Notes under the pieces: generated by a model
Told to the model about the DNA's origin: nothing
The model's input: the letters and a program-made list of their open reading frames with translations, nothing else
Database searches by the model: none
Position numbers and translations under genes: made by a program
In this document: piece by piece, positions 14,397 through 27,580 of the stretch
How the letters are laid out: the number at the start of each line of letters is the position of its first letter
How positions within the stretch are numbered: the first letter of the stretch is position 1
Source of the DNA: Halichondria panicea
Lineage: Eukaryota > Porifera > Demospongiae > Suberitida > Halichondriidae
Assembly (NCBI RefSeq): GCF_963675165.1
Contig: NC_087392.1
Coordinates: forward strand, 1,255,001 to 1,319,000
DNA length: 64,000 nucleotides
Direction: 5' to 3'

Positions 14397-16618
14397 CTAT
14401 TGATTTGGTTCTGCTGTGTCCCTAGACTGATAGAATAGAATGTAGCCAGACTCGTTGGGGGCTGTTTTCTGAGACTCTGTCAGTCCAAAGAAACTTTCAA
14501 TACTGTGAGGCTCCATCTCCTAGAGGGTAAATACAATTTTAACGAGCCTCCAATACAGCAAATAATTATAGGTAAAGATGTTTGAGTGGTGATTTAACTA
14601 TGGTTTTGGTTGGGGAATATCAGCTGCCATAACTTGAATCCAATTTCAACGATTTTTTGGTTTTCTGAAAGCTTAGAAAGATATCTTTCAAATGGTATCA
14701 TCAGTTCATATTTGGTATTGGCCAATTTTCCCATACCATGGATAATAAATAGCCCATGGTCCAAGGCCGAAAAATGACAAATTATGGCCCTGACAAAATT
14801 TTGGATTTAAACACATCATTTGAAAGGTTTCTTTCTGAGCTTTCAGAAAATCATAAAATTTTTGTCATTGGATCAACGGTACTAAAGTTATGGCTGTTAA
14901 AATATGTTCAAACAACTCCCCTGTTTAATGGCCTCACGGAAGTATACAATGAAGAATTGACTTACCTCCACAATATCATCATCAAAGAGTAGCCAGTAGC
15001 CATGACTCTTGACAATCGTGATGTAATGCCCTCGGTTGGGTCCACTGAGGAAAAAGGAAAGTGAAGTTCAGTGCACGGGAAATTGTTAAGTCACCTTCCA
15101 CAGTGGACTACCACAGCTGTCAAGTCATACATTCTGTACGGGTTCTCAGCATCATCAGACTGTAGGGGGGGGGGTGGGGCGCAGAGTTGATGTAATAGGC
15201 AGACATTGCACAGATCATTACATAGATGAATGGATACAGATGAATGGATACAGCTATACGCAATACATTATCACATACTTGAAGTGACTTTGACTTTTGA
15301 CTAACACATAGCAGACACTTTAGAATACAGTATTGCCATTGACTAGCTGGAGGTAAGACACTCACTGTGTTGAAAAGCTTCAATTCCCAAGGAAAGGTCA
15401 CTCGATAAGACAGCTTGGTGAACCTCTGACTCTGCTCCATAAACTTGAATCTCTTGAGGTGAAGAGCCAGTATCTGGGGTAGCTTCTTCACTCTGAGTCT
15501 CTTGGTGGCCTCCTGCTTGCTGCAGCACTTCTCACAGTAATATTTGGACTCCATAGCCAGCATCTCAGATGAGGAGAAACCTCTACATGTGTGTGTGTGG
15601 GGGGGGGGTGTCACCTGAGTGTATACTGTACACATTAGGTGAAACGCAGTATGAGCTAAGCCTATAGACACATAACGTGTATATCATGCATTGACATACA
15701 CCATCACCTTCATTGTAATGAAGTGTATGTTAACAGTGTGAACACAACACAACTATAGAGTATAGATAGGTAGACTTACTTGAGACAGTGTGTGAGAGAG
15801 GTATTTTGCTCCACGTCAACTGAGAGGTCCAGAAAGTCCTCATCTTTGCTACGCACAGTCTCACAACTCAGACACTTGGTCTCGTTCGTCAGCGTGCCTT
15901 GAAACAACTCATGGATCCAAGTGCACCCTGTAGATTGCCCCGGGCCACTCGTCTTTAGATCAGCTACAAGAGTAGAGCAGTGATCTTATAACGTCTTTTT
16001 GCATACATAATTATGTCATATTTCTTACCATCCAACAGATCTCCTATGGTGTTGAGCAAATAGTTTAGGAATTCGTGGGCATCCTGCTGTTGCATGTTGT
16101 CGAAAGCAACTATATATAAGAGTAGGAAATCTAGTTTATGACATACGTTTAAGTACTAATAGCTTACTATTCTCTTTCTTTACTTTGCTGATAAATTTCT
16201 TGGGGTGGATAACTCCGAATCTGGAACGGGAGGTGGAGATTTGAACAAACAGCTCCGACAATACTGACAATAGTGTGTCCGGCATCTTGACTTCTTCCTC
16301 TGTATCAGGGGGCTTGTAACTGAGCACTTTGTTACGAAACGGTCTACAGAAGTAGAGACTCTGAATGACTGAGTTGGCATAGCATGTGTTGCCAAACTGT
16401 GAGGAAGGATGAGAGGACACAATTGATCGTATTGGGTTAGGGTGTATTTAGTATACTCACATTCGTCAGTCCCATGTACCGCTCCTCATCAGGTAAACTC
16501 TCTGCTGCATGTCTCAGTTGAGATTCATTGCCCCCCTACAAGAGCAAACACAGCCCATACTAAAATGTCAACCAACACTGAACCAGAAGGTAATAAGACA
16601 ACACTAGAATCTTACCAT
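14397..16618 (-). CDS. ubiquitin carboxyl-terminal hydrolase USP12/USP46
   Basis: Nine coding exons on the minus strand (16618-16616, 16535-16461, 16396-16168, 16109-16029, 15963-15780, 15582-15366, 15159-15095, 15044-14966, 14519-14397) join in phase to 351 aa. The catalytic Cys is in FGNTCYANS (residue 31), the His in GPNRGHYI (about 291), and the Asp in the LFDDDIVE block. The zinc ribbon cysteines CLSC and YYCEKC are present. The family deubiquitinates histone H2A and receptors and is activated by WDR48/UAF1. Exon 1 codes only for the start Met. The protein then begins MGGNES, a possible N-myristoylation signal. Vertebrate USP12 and USP46 cannot be told apart at this depth. Confidence 0.94.
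14622..14896. repeat. imperfect foldback element in the last USP12/46 intron
   Basis: The left arm (about 14622-14696) and right arm (about 14815-14896) are reverse complements with mismatches. The shared core is TTTTCTGAAAGC paired with GCTTTCAGAAAA. A 78-codon open frame in the right arm is a by-product. It looks like a MITE-type insertion in an intron. Confidence 0.7.
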
Positions 16619-16843
16619 TGTATTCAGTAATCTTGAGGCCTCTTTGATTCAGTAATACCTGTCTCTATAGTGACTGTACTGTACTGTGGCTAGTCTTCAG
16701 TAAATTTAATCATGTTAAGAAATGGAGATATTTCCTGACTCAGCCTTAATTGTCTAATTAATGCGCACCATAAACATGCCCCTCCCCTCTTTTGCAGCAT
16801 TAGCAACATGCAACGCGGTGTTGCTGCTGCCTAAGATTTTAGC
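16619..16843. promoter_or_regulatory. shared divergent promoter, USP12/46 / VWA3B-like
   Basis: 225 bp between opposite start codons. No specific motif can be assigned with confidence. Confidence 0.5.
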
Positions 16844-19800
16844 ATGGAGGCCAAGCTGCAGGTGTCATCTGAAGACTGGTTGAAGGTTAGGTTAGACTAG
16901 GTGTAGCTGATCAATACAACAGTTTTGTTTTCAGGTTCATGGACTGGATGCAAATGCATTGACCCTTGACCAGCTCTTACCTACTGTTGGATTTCTACAA
17001 AGCAAAAGTAATTTTTATCACCTTATCCTCAAATGTATGTGAACACAATGCAGGTGAAGTAGGCTCCCTTGGCCATGCAGTCTCTTCTCAATACGGAGAT
17101 GGTGTGTTTGTTAGACAAGAGAACTTGTCAGGTCAAGTGTACAATGTAAGAGTCTCCCTATAAATGCAGCCTGCTTTCAATCGAGTGTGGTCGTTTATAC
17201 AGATATGTGGCACCAGTGGAGGGAAGTTGGCGTCCATTGAAGAGGAGTTGAAGGAGGCCATTTGCTTGCTGAAGGCTCGCTATGACTGGATGATCACTGG
17301 AAGGTGAGTGTGTTGGATAGATTTTGTAATTGTCTAATTTCATTGATCTCTCTTGCAGTCGATTGCAGTTCGGAGTTGTGAGTGGTAGACATGCTGTCAT
17401 GGTGATTGACTATTACGGAACTGAGCAAGCTAGATTGAGTTCACTCATTGAAGTTGCAGCCTCTGTGATTAAGGAGCAGTTCATTCACCTGGATCAATTC
17501 AATGTCATAAGGTACAATTATATACAGTCTACTATAATATTATACTAACTTGGACTTTTGCATCAGGAAAATACATATCCTCTCCATTTTACCTTACCCA
17601 TAGCTGTACATCTGGTGTGAGCTGCTGGAGGGAGGGGCTGGTTAGCGTGTCGGACAAGAGCTTAGAGGAGGTGCTGGCATGGCTGGAGCTTACTAAACCA
17701 CAAACACCTCCACTCACGTCCAACGTTCTGCAAGCTCTCTCCAAAGCACTGGAGCACACTGAGGTGAGTTGCTATTAATCTTCCTGTACTAGTAAGAAGT
17801 CATTGACTATCCAATGAATTCTCTCTCTTTATGCAGGCTGATAGTGTGCACCTGCTCAGCTATGGAGAGTCTAGCCTGAGGGCATTTGAGCAACTGTTAG
17901 AGAGGGTGAGACTACTGTGCAATTATTTTAGCCATTGAAATGTTACGTAACAATTATTGTTTATTATTTATTATTTATTATTTATTAGGTGAAACCTTCT
18001 TTAATTCCGGTTAATGTTTCTGTACTTAACTGTGAGAGAGAGGAAAAGTTGGAACAGTACAAATCTATTGCCATTGCCTCTAATGGAAAGTAAGTTTGTT
18101 TTTCAATTTCTGTGATTGTACAAGTACATGTTTTCTCTACTCAAAGGTGCCACTGTTACACTCGACCTCCATCACTGGTCGGCAACAATCCTCTACTGTC
18201 ATCATTCTCCAGCCTGGCATCATCAGGCTCATCAAAACGATCGGGAAGATCGGGAAGTGGGCGTAGTCAAACCAGCAGACCTTCCTCAGCCAATATATGT
18301 AAGCCCCCCCCCCAAGGAACTCGATCACGCTACTAACCATCCCCTCCTCATAGCCTCCTTTCCACAAAGTCTCACTGACGCAGACACACTGGCCATATGG
18401 AAAGAACTGGATTCTGCGAGAACCACACTTGCTCAGATACAAGCCCTTCGCATTGAGATGGGAGGAGCTACTTGCAATTGTAGTCCAGAGCCCCCCAAGC
18501 TCTCGGACACCAGCATAACCTCAGAGCAGTGGCTGGAGGTGTACGGCCTGAAGGCTAAGAAGTTAATGTTTGATCATCTTGTTCAATCATTAGCGTTTAA
18601 GCACTGCAATGGTATTGTTCAAATTCCCCTCCCTCCCAAGCACAAAAGGACTGGCAAGGTGGAGATGGTAAGTGCATTGACTGTGTGACGTTTGAATCGA
18701 TGCTTTAATGATACTGTATGCATGGTGTGTACTTGGCTGTTGCAGGTTTCACATACAAAGGTTGTACATGCTCAATACTGCAAGGAGTTTGTGCACATGA
18801 GGTAAATAATGATCAACACATTGCCATAATTGCTTTTTACACCGGTATATTTGTTTGAATGTGCAGATGGCCAGAAGGAGAGGTAATTCATGTCCAGCTG
18901 AGCAAGTATGCTCACCGGGTGTTTTGTGAGGGTGTAGAGGGAGTGGTGGGAGCATGCAGGAAGCGGCTATCCTGGCTCAAGAAAGGTAGCAGAGAGCTGT
19001 TTGGAACACTCCTGGAAACCAAGATTGTTATAGTCGTGGATACATCCGTTTCCATGGGAAAGAGACTGGACTTGCTTAAGGAGAAACTACAGGAACTGAT
19101 TCAAGTAAATCCCGTCCAAACCACATGCACACACACACACTGTACATGCACATGTATGGACACTAATGTACTGTACTTTATGTTCACCAATATAGCCTTT
19201 AAATTGTTTGGTTTCAGGAACAATTAAGCACTAAAGACCAGTTCACTGTGTTCCACTTCAACTCGAAGGTGTACCCATGGAGAGAGAACCTTGTGGCCTC
19301 TTCTCCCCAGACCTTGACTGCTGTCTCCCAGTGGGTGGATGGTCTAACTGCAGGAGGTAGCACAAACACTCAAGCAGCTCTAGTCAAAGCCATCACAGTG
19401 ACGGGAGCTGAGGCTGTGTACTTGATGACCGATGGCAGACCAGACACGTCCACTGATGTACTCCTCGCTAAAATACAGCAGCTGCCCAGGATCCCAGTAC
19501 ATACGATATCGTTTAACTGTGGCGACTCCAAGGCCAATCACTTCCTGGCCAAACTGGCTACTAACACTGGTGGAAGGTGAGGATTGCATACTAGCTATTA
19601 GCACTTAAGAGGTGGCTTTGATTGAGGTGTCAAGTTATTGTTTTTGTGTGAACTACTTCAAACTCTTCATAGATACCACTACTTGTCTGAAGATGTTCGT
19701 GACCCGGAAGGACCAAAGACTTATCAGGTACTGTACATAATCATGGATATAATTGTGTGGAATTCATGTGATGCTCACTTAGAGTGAGGATATAACTCGG

Positions 19801-22800
19801 CTGGAGGAAGAAATCAATAGTGGATTGGATCAGCTAGAACGAGCCAATCAACTTCTAGCCGAGTGTCAGGTGACCAACAAGCGGTGTGGAAAAAAGAAGA
19901 AACGAACTGCCAAGATTATCCAAAAAACTGTAGAGTCTGATACAGATAGTGGAGACAGTGCAATGGACAAATCACTGATGTCATCGAAAAAGTAAACCCT
20001 TCAAATATAAATTGTATCACAATAAAAAAAAATTATAAATTAATTGTATGTGTCTTTCACAGGTGGCTTACTAAAAACAGTCTCTCTGCTCTCAAGCTGA
20101 CACTCATGGATGCTCTAGGTCCCGCTTCCATTCCCCATACCACCAAACACGTTCCCATTCTACAAAAGGACATCCATTCGAAAGTATTCTCTCAACTGTT
20201 TCCCCTCGCTCACATTTCCAATGGCAATAGTATGACACTAATACATCCGAGTGGAGTGGATCTGATTGGCTACGAAAATCGACTAGACGAACAAACAGAG
20301 GTGTATTGGGCTCGTCTCTCTCGTCTCGCCTGGGCTGCTATCCCTACTGAGAACAGACCCTCTGTTCTACAAGAATGCGGGCTGGAGGAAGGACTAGTTC
20401 CATCGTATCGTGAGCATCAAGCAGTACTAAGGAGGGTTTTGAGCCAACTGAAATTGCCGCGCCTTCAATTCGACTTTGATTTGTTAGAGGGAGAGATACG
20501 ACAAGCTGAATCGTACAAGCAACACTCGCAGTTGCTCCGTGAAGAAGTGAAGAAATCACACAATGACACACGCTCTGTTTCATCGTTTGGAAGCCATGTA
20601 CCGTTGATGGAAAACCCACTATATTGTATATCGAACAACAAAGGACATTGCTCTAAGCCTAGCAAGAGTGCTAAAGTCATCATAAGGTCCAAATTTGATG
20701 GCTACTATTATCCCGGTACTGTAACGAATGAACAGAGTCATAAATCAATCAGAGTAGAATTAGCCGATAAACAAGAGATCTCTACTAACAGTTTGCTAGT
20801 GATACCTGTGGGAGGAGCTAGACCTTGCCCGGTGCTTCAGCGTGGCGATCATGCTCTAGTGAGAGTGAGAGCATCCATTAATGGGCATCACCCTGGACCA
20901 GATGGGCGATGTGACTACTACATTCCAGGCATTGTTCAAGTACCCCCTGAAAACGCTAGGAAAGGGCATGCTCTCCATTCTGTGCTCGTGTTTAATGGTC
21001 AGGTGGTTACTTGTGATAGGCGAGGGATTGTGAAGATTAGCGAGAAACGATATGCCGACACTTGCAAATACATTCGTGAGAAGATGAGAGAGGAATTGGA
21101 ATCAACACAGAGTGAGGAGACTCGGTCTGAAGCTTCATACACGTATTCTGGCATGAGCAGTACTCGTATGCCTACGCCACCTGAATCCGATCAAGGCTCA
21201 GAAATCAGTTCTACCCCTTCAACTGCTCGGATTTCCGTACGATCTAGAGCTTCAAGCATTGCCTCAAGTAAAAAGAGTGCCACGTCAAATGGACCAGATC
21301 TAACTGCACTATTAGAGAGTCAACGTGCTCAAGAGGAGCTCATTCAGCAGTACCGGAGAGAGCTGCTCTCGATGCAAGAGAAACAAACACAAATGGAAGA
21401 ACAGTTAGTGGCACAGCTGAGCAAAGGAGGTGAACAATTTCCAGAGGCTACCCAGCCTGCACACAGTGAACAAAATGTCGAAACACACTCAAAAGAACAA
21501 ACTGAATGTGAAAAGGAACCTTCAGCTGATTTAGATGATTTTCCTGATGAAGATACTTCTGAGAAAGTTGCAGTTATAACTCCTCCAACTAAAAAAACCT
21601 CAACTGTAAGTGAAAAGGAAACTTCAGCCGATTTAAATCTCAATGGACACAGTGATTTAGATGATTTTCCTGATGAAGACACTTCAGAGCAAGTTGCAGT
21701 TGTAATTCCTCCAGCTCAAGAAAGTATTGACAACGTACCATCTGCAGCTATTGGCGACCCTCACACCGCAGTGCTGCATGCTGAGACAGGAATGAACACG
21801 GATACGATGACTGAAGACATAGGTGTTGGAACCGGACCTATGACAGAATCTGTAGCTGTTGGAACGGAATGGAGTCATAGTGAAACGGAAATCAGCGATG
21901 AGCCAGCTGTTAGTGAAGAGTCAGACACAATTGACCATGTGGTTGAATCTCTTGTTGAATCTCCTAGTGAGGAATCGTTTGTGCAACACACTCCAATCTC
22001 AACACCTATCCCTACTCCTCCAATTAGTCGTGCCAACACTCCCAATCACACCCAACACTCCACACCAGCTCCCAGTGGGCACAATACACCCGAACGCTCC
22101 ACATCTCCCACACCCTCACCAGATTATGTCATCACTCCATCATACAGTCACATCTCCACACCCGAACACAAGGAACTCGAAACTTCCCCCAACCAAACTT
22201 CACCAATTCCATCTACTCCTCATATGACGGCTCTACACACATCCATTGAGACTGCCCCTCTAATTAATCAACAGGTGTTGGTTCGTTGGCCGGATGACGG
22301 TTGGTACTATCGCTGTACAGTAGTGGGCGTGGCAGGAGACGGACAGTGGGAGGTGGAGGATGCCAGCGGTGATACTGAAGCTATTCCATCATGTGATATC
22401 ATTACAGACTTGGTGGATTCACAACGACCCCTTGAGGTAAGTCTCTACCTATACATACACACTGCTAGTGCATCACACCCTCACATACACATATACATGC
22501 AGCTTGAAGATGCTGTTGCGTCCCTCCATCCTGACTACTCTTGCAGCTATGCCCCAGGCATAATAGCAGGCATATCCAATGATGGTCTGAGCTTCACTGT
22601 GGAGCTGTACGATGAGAGTCAGACCACCCTCCGTAGACACGAAGTCTACAGACTGGCCAAGAGCAAGCACGTCAGTGATGTGGAGTACATACGTAAAAAA
22701 GAGGCGGAGTGGGTGGGTACTGCTTGTGTGGTTAGGAATGACTCTGACGGTCTCTTCTATCCTGGTAAGAAAATTAATGTACTATTATTTTGTATTTTTT

Positions 22801-23382
22801 GTCATTAGTTAGTTTCTCCTTGTGTGTACAGGTAAGGTGGGGCGACAGATTCCTGGGTCAAGAAGGTATATTGTGCAGTGGGCAGACGACTCCTTCCAGG
22901 AACAAGAAGTGCTTCATATGTATGGGCCTCTGACTCGTAAACGACCCCTCAGGATTGGGGATCATGTGATTGCTCTAGCCGATCCAAGTAAGCAATTATA
23001 CGTACGTAACATACGTAGCAGCATCACTGCTCATTTTTCGTATCTGTCATGAACAGAGGTTGGTGCGTGTATGCCTGGAATGATAGCTGGAACCAAACAA
23101 GCAAAACTAATTGTGGAGTTTTGCGATGGACAACAGTAAGTCAAACTTACTTAATTAAACCGTATTTATCAATTTTCCACTCCCTGCATATATCTATATA
23201 GTGATGCTGTTGATCCTACCCACTGTTTCTGGGTGTCACTAGAGTACCATCGCCAGGCAGTGGAGTATATCTGTTCCCATGCCCCACCCCCTTCTAATGT
23301 GGGCGGAGCTGATGACGATACTGTCACCATAGATACAGATGATGTACTGAATGGAATAACAAGTGACTATTCGCTACAGTGA
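16844..23382 (+). CDS. von Willebrand A domain protein, VWA3B-like
   Basis: Twenty exons, all in phase, give 1741 aa: 16844-16885, 16935-17007, 17054-17145, 17203-17303, 17359-17511, 17604-17763, 17837-17905, 17989-18089, 18147-18298, 18354-18667, 18746-18801, 18867-19104, 19218-19576, 19673-19727, 19783-19991, 20063-22436, 22503-22764, 22832-22987, 23057-23135, 23202-23382. A VWA domain at about 490-650 has the metal-site motif DTSVSMG. The N-terminal third also looks VWA-related (VVSGRHAVMVIDYYG). The 2.4-kb exon holds a conserved helical block, a Tudor-like block (DUF4537 type: KFDGYYYPGTV), a coiled coil, two near-repeats SDLDDFPDEDTSE and a Pro/Thr-rich linker. Further Tudor-like blocks follow. 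VWA3A/VWA3B are poorly understood animal proteins often tied to ciliated cells. Longer than vertebrate VWA3B, mainly through the linker. Orthology is likely, function unknown. Confidence 0.85.
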
Positions 23383-23480
23383 ACACTTTTTTGCTGATTA
23401 TACATGACATTAGTTAAAAAATTATTACAAGAATTCACACAGAGATCATATTAATTTGTTTTAGTTCAGTCATCTAATTG

Positions 23481-25482
23481 TTAATGTTCAAAAAGATGAA
23501 ATACATTTCTGCCTCTTGCTTGTTTCTCCAATTTCTGCATAATAAAAGAAAATTTTGTCATCCAAATACTTATTATTAATTAACATGCAACCTCACCTTG
23601 AGATTCCTAATTATTTGCTCGTAAGCGCTGATATTCTCTGGATTGTTTGCTTCTGCATGAGTGAAGTAGCTGTTCAATGTGACATGAAGGTCCAGTCTCT
23701 GTAGCTGCTTACAAGACCCCAGCAGGTGATTGAGAGCAATGTGTGTGGAGGGGGTGAAGTTCAGGACAAAGGATGTGAGGGAAGAGAAGCCGTTGTCCTG
23801 ACAGAGAAGCTCAGCAACTCTTTTATCGATGCCTTCTCCATGAATGATCTCGAGAAAACACAAACTGGGGCACCCATGAGCTAAAGCAAAAAACGCATTA
23901 ACAATCGAGGTTAGTAAAAAAAGTCTTACCTATTTCAGCTAGTCCCTCGGCAGAGAATGACTTTCCACCGACTGTGAGACTAACCAAGTTAGACCAACCA
24001 ACGGCAATCACTCGGAGGGCATTGTCGTTAAAGCACGCCTGATTGGGACTGCCAAGGACTGGAAGGAGGTGAAGATGTTGGAGGTGCTTGCAGCCATTCG
24101 TTAATGACCAAAGAGCTTCTGCACTCGGTGGAAATTCGTCACTAGAGTAGCTGAGGTACTTCAGGTTGGGGCAGTAGACACTCATCAGCCACAGTATCCT
24201 ACAGTACCGGTATGATATGAATGTATACACCATTGTTACTGTACTGTACCTGTCTGTAATCATAAGATTGCACTCAGTGAAGGAAGTTGAGACTATTCCT
24301 TTACTAGAGTTTATCAAGATGGCCTCTATTGCTTCTTCCAAGCTGCCTCTAGTACGATGGATGTAAGAGGATAAATTCTCATCTTGTTCAGTCATGGAAG
24401 GCATCAGACCTAATAGTAAAACCCTGTATAGCTAGCTATGCACTATAAAATCTCTTAGTAAACAACTGTAGGGATTACGTGTAAGCAATCACATGTACCT
24501 ACCATGTAGAGTTAGTTTCTCTGTGCCTGCACACATCTTTGAGAGTCTCAAAAGTACCTGTAGAAAACCTAATAATTGTGGTTTATGTGCAATACTTATA
24601 TAATACGAACCTGTGGATACAAAACAGTCTCGGCAAAGGTCACATGTTTCCATAGTTGCGGGTGCTTGATGATTGTATGCCATCTCTTGCAGACCCTTGA
24701 TACCGCACATAGCTCTTGCGTAGAGAGGTGGTGACACACCAGCAGTAACGCCTGGCTCATTCTGTCCTCTGAAATCAGTATGCATGTTTACAAGCAAACT
24801 ACTCATAGTGTAAATTGTGCCAATGTAACACAAAATAATGCATCCTTCACAAGCACATAATTATGCATTGATCTCTAACTGGCACAAATACTGTAAAACG
24901 ACAGTCATGTAATTAAACGTACCTTCTATTAGCTTGTCCCAGTACTGCTGGTCTGGCACACTAGATTGCTTCCTTGCTCTTGTTTTACTGGCGGTCTCCT
25001 CTTCACTATTCTCCGGGTGCAGTACTAAATGTGTGTCAGAGTTCCCGTTAGTGTGAACAGTCTGTGCTTGCTGACACTCCTCAATTAGCTGCTTATAGCA
25101 CTGGACCTCCTTCTCCAGTGAGACAATGTAGGAGGTAAGCTGATGCCACTGCTCCAGCAAAGCATCGTTGGAGATGATAGTTGTGTGCCGAGGTTTTGCC
25201 TCAATCGTGGTGGGTCTAGATATGGTTGATTCAGACCTAGGAAGAGATACACTGATGGTTAGAATTCTAGCTAGATAGGCTAATGAATTAGGCCCACCTC
25301 TCAGTTGGCAGCCAAGCTGAGGCACGCCCCCAACTGCTTGGAGATGGTTGGTTTTCAAGGCTGTGTTTGCATGTCTGCAGGATGCAGGCTAGCTCATTCG
25401 CTTTCTGCACAACAGAGCCCAGAGATACGCCGACCAGAGGTTGAGAATCACTTCCAAAGCTCTCACCGCTTTTGTTGTCCAT
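23481..25482 (-). CDS. F-box and leucine-rich-repeat protein (FBXL41-like)
   Basis: Eight exons on the minus strand (25482-25298, 25236-24923, 24768-24611, 24557-24503, 24409-24250, 24198-23930, 23880-23597, 23534-23481) join in phase to 492 aa. A coiled-coil stretch precedes an F-box at about 170-220 (VCHHLSTQELCAVSRVCKRW, HPQLWKHV). Leucine-rich repeats follow (LSKMCAGTEKLTLHG, CPNLKYLSYSSDE, GCKHLQHLHLLP, AHGCPSLCFLEI). Such proteins are substrate receptors of SCF ubiquitin ligases; the substrate is unknown. The repeat layout recalls FBXL41. The last exon depends on a gtgagg donor and a ttatgcag acceptor; without splicing the frame ends six codons after the donor position. An in-frame ATG at 25548 is an alternative start. 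Confidence 0.75.
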
Positions 25483-25572
25483 GTTGCTCTTACTCAATAA
25501 TGAGCCGAGGTCATGATCTCCGGTTCCATGGTGAGAGAAAAACACCACAAGATATACATTTGTAGATCTATA
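25483..25572. promoter_or_regulatory. shared divergent promoter, F-box gene / sirtuin copy 1
   Basis: Only 90 bp separate the chosen start codons. If the upstream ATG of the F-box gene (25548) is used, just 24 bp remain, so the 5' UTRs would overlap the opposite transcription unit. Confidence 0.5.
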
Positions 25573-27400
25573 ATGGCATCAACAATTCGTGAAGAAGACG
25601 AGACTAAGGAGTTTTTTGACTCTCCAGAAGAGCTGAAGACTAAGGTCTCCCAGCTGGCTGACTGGATCAGGCAGAGCAAACACTTCATTGCATTCACTGT
25701 AAGCTAGACTCTCACCACTAGCTCTCGATCTTTGAAGTGGTCTAGTTAGTGTAACTGTTAAAGCTTAGGTAGTCTACACCAATTATTTTATGCAGGGTGC
25801 AGGCATCAGTACCTCAGCTGGAAGTAAGTTCACTGGCGGATCAGTATGGATAGTGTAACTCATGATTCATTCCACAGTTCCTGACTTCCGCAGTGGAATT
25901 CACACTAAATTAGGAACAGGTACAATCTAATCACACGAGTCGACTGTAATACTTCAATAAATTAAGCACTGAATTTTCCAGGTCCTGGCAAATGGGAACT
26001 CCGTGCCAAGGGTGTGGGGAGGGATGCAAAGAAACATAAGACAACTACAACTGTCAAAGCCATTCCTACTCCTACGCACATGTCGATTGTGCAGCTTGTG
26101 AGAGAGGGAATCCTGCATGCTGTTGTCAGTCAGAACTGTGATGGCCTGCACAGGAGAAGTGGACTGATCACCGATAGTAAGTGCATAAACTATTCTCTAT
26201 TGTATATTTGTGTGGTTAATTTCAGAGTTGTATGAGCTTCATGGTAACAGCAATGTCGAGAAATGCTGTAAGTGCAAGAAGGAGTACCTACGAGACTTCA
26301 GAGTAAGAACTGCTGTGGGTGCTAGAAAACATAAAACAGGTGATATGATCTAAAGAGCCCGTATATTGAATTACTATCGAGCATTTTACAGGTCGTAAAT
26401 GTGACAACCCTGCCTGCCGTGGCGACCTAAAGGACACCATAATCAACTTTGGAGAGAACCTTCCTGAAGGTTAGCCAATACTCATCATGCGTCTCATGAC
26501 ACTGTGCAACAAACTTTGTAAATTTTCCTCTCTTTAGTTACATTGGATTGTAGTTTTGAACATGCTAAAAGAGCTGACCTCTGCCTGGCCATGGGCTCCA
26601 GCCTCACTGTCACACCAGCGGCAGACATTCCAGAGGTAAATGGAATTCAATCAGTTCCGTTTATTTCAATCCATTTAATAGACAACAGGCAAGAAAAAAG
26701 GACTGGTGATAGTGAACCTACAGAGGACACCACTGGACCACCTAGCTGCCATGAGGATCAATGGGAAGTGTGATGATGTGATGAAACTGCTCATGAGCAA
26801 GCTGGGGCTGGATATACCCGAGTTTAGGCTCAAGAGGTGACTGAGCATTGTCAAAATGGCCTCATCCTAATCTTTTTGTTGCTGTAGGTGTGTGGTAATA
26901 AAAGCAAACCATAAACACGAGGTACGCTCCTAGTTGATTGAATCTGATATTAAATTTTAATACGATTTCAGGTGTGTGTGGAAGGGAGGGACCAAGAGGA
27001 CCACCCGTTCTCGTTTCTCAAGTCTGTCACATTCAGTGGAGCTGGCCCAGACATCAGATGTGATCAAGAGCCCTACACAGTGCTGACCAGAGCTGGTGCT
27101 GCCCTCCAGGTCAACATGGCCTTCCATTCTCACTATGGGGAGCCTCCTTTGATGTTGAAGTTTAACGTTGCAGGCAGTAAGTTAAAATAATACACACTAA
27201 AACGCATTCTTTTTTGTATCTTCAACTATTTCACACGCAGACATACACACACATTTTCAGATAAAACTGTAACTGCAGATCTCCAGTACAACCCATTTAC
27301 TGGTGTATGGTCAGTTTCAAGGTCGGATGACCCAAAGGATAAAACCTCTCCTGTTCCAATTCAAGACATTACTGACAAACTAACAACTGCTAGTATCTGA
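25573..27400 (+). CDS. sirtuin, SIRT7/SIRT6-like, tandem copy 1
   Basis: Eleven exons (25573-25698, 25796-25823, 25878-25919, 25982-26176, 26226-26339, 26392-26469, 26538-26635, 26682-26836, 26888-26921, 26972-27176, 27261-27400) give 404 aa. The NAD-binding GAGISTSAGIPDFRSG, the SQNCDGLHRRSG and catalytic ELHGN motifs, and a zinc site (CCKC, CDNPAC) are intact. VNLQRTPLD and GKCDDVMKLLM near the core's end match SIRT7 best. About 120 extra residues follow (from CVEGRDQEDHPF), with a pattern suggesting a beta-rich domain not seen in human SIRT7. NAD-dependent lysine deacylation, probably nuclear, is inferred from family. This copy has a shorter exon 9 than the other two and lacks their RIVMTAGKKGDKYE peptide. 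Confidence 0.93.
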
Positions 27401-27580
27401 CTAATTAATTTTTGTTTACTGATTGTTGACTCATTGCTGAGTCAAGCTGCATGCTAAGAGGGGTGGGGCTGGTTAAGCTGAGCTGCTAAAAATAGCTGCT
27501 AGATCTACTGACGTATTCTCCCATGTGGGGGGCATATAAAAGTATTCATCTGCGGTAGAGTTCTCATATTAAACATCAAC

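Noticed and set aside
14756-14992. 78-codon plus-strand frame
   Set aside because: Falls in the foldback arm inside a USP12/46 intron and resembles no protein.
25483-25548. Upstream start of the F-box gene (MVFFSHHG...)
   Set aside because: In frame and possible, but it nearly overlaps the sirtuin start and the added residues show no conserved feature. The downstream Met was preferred, not proven.
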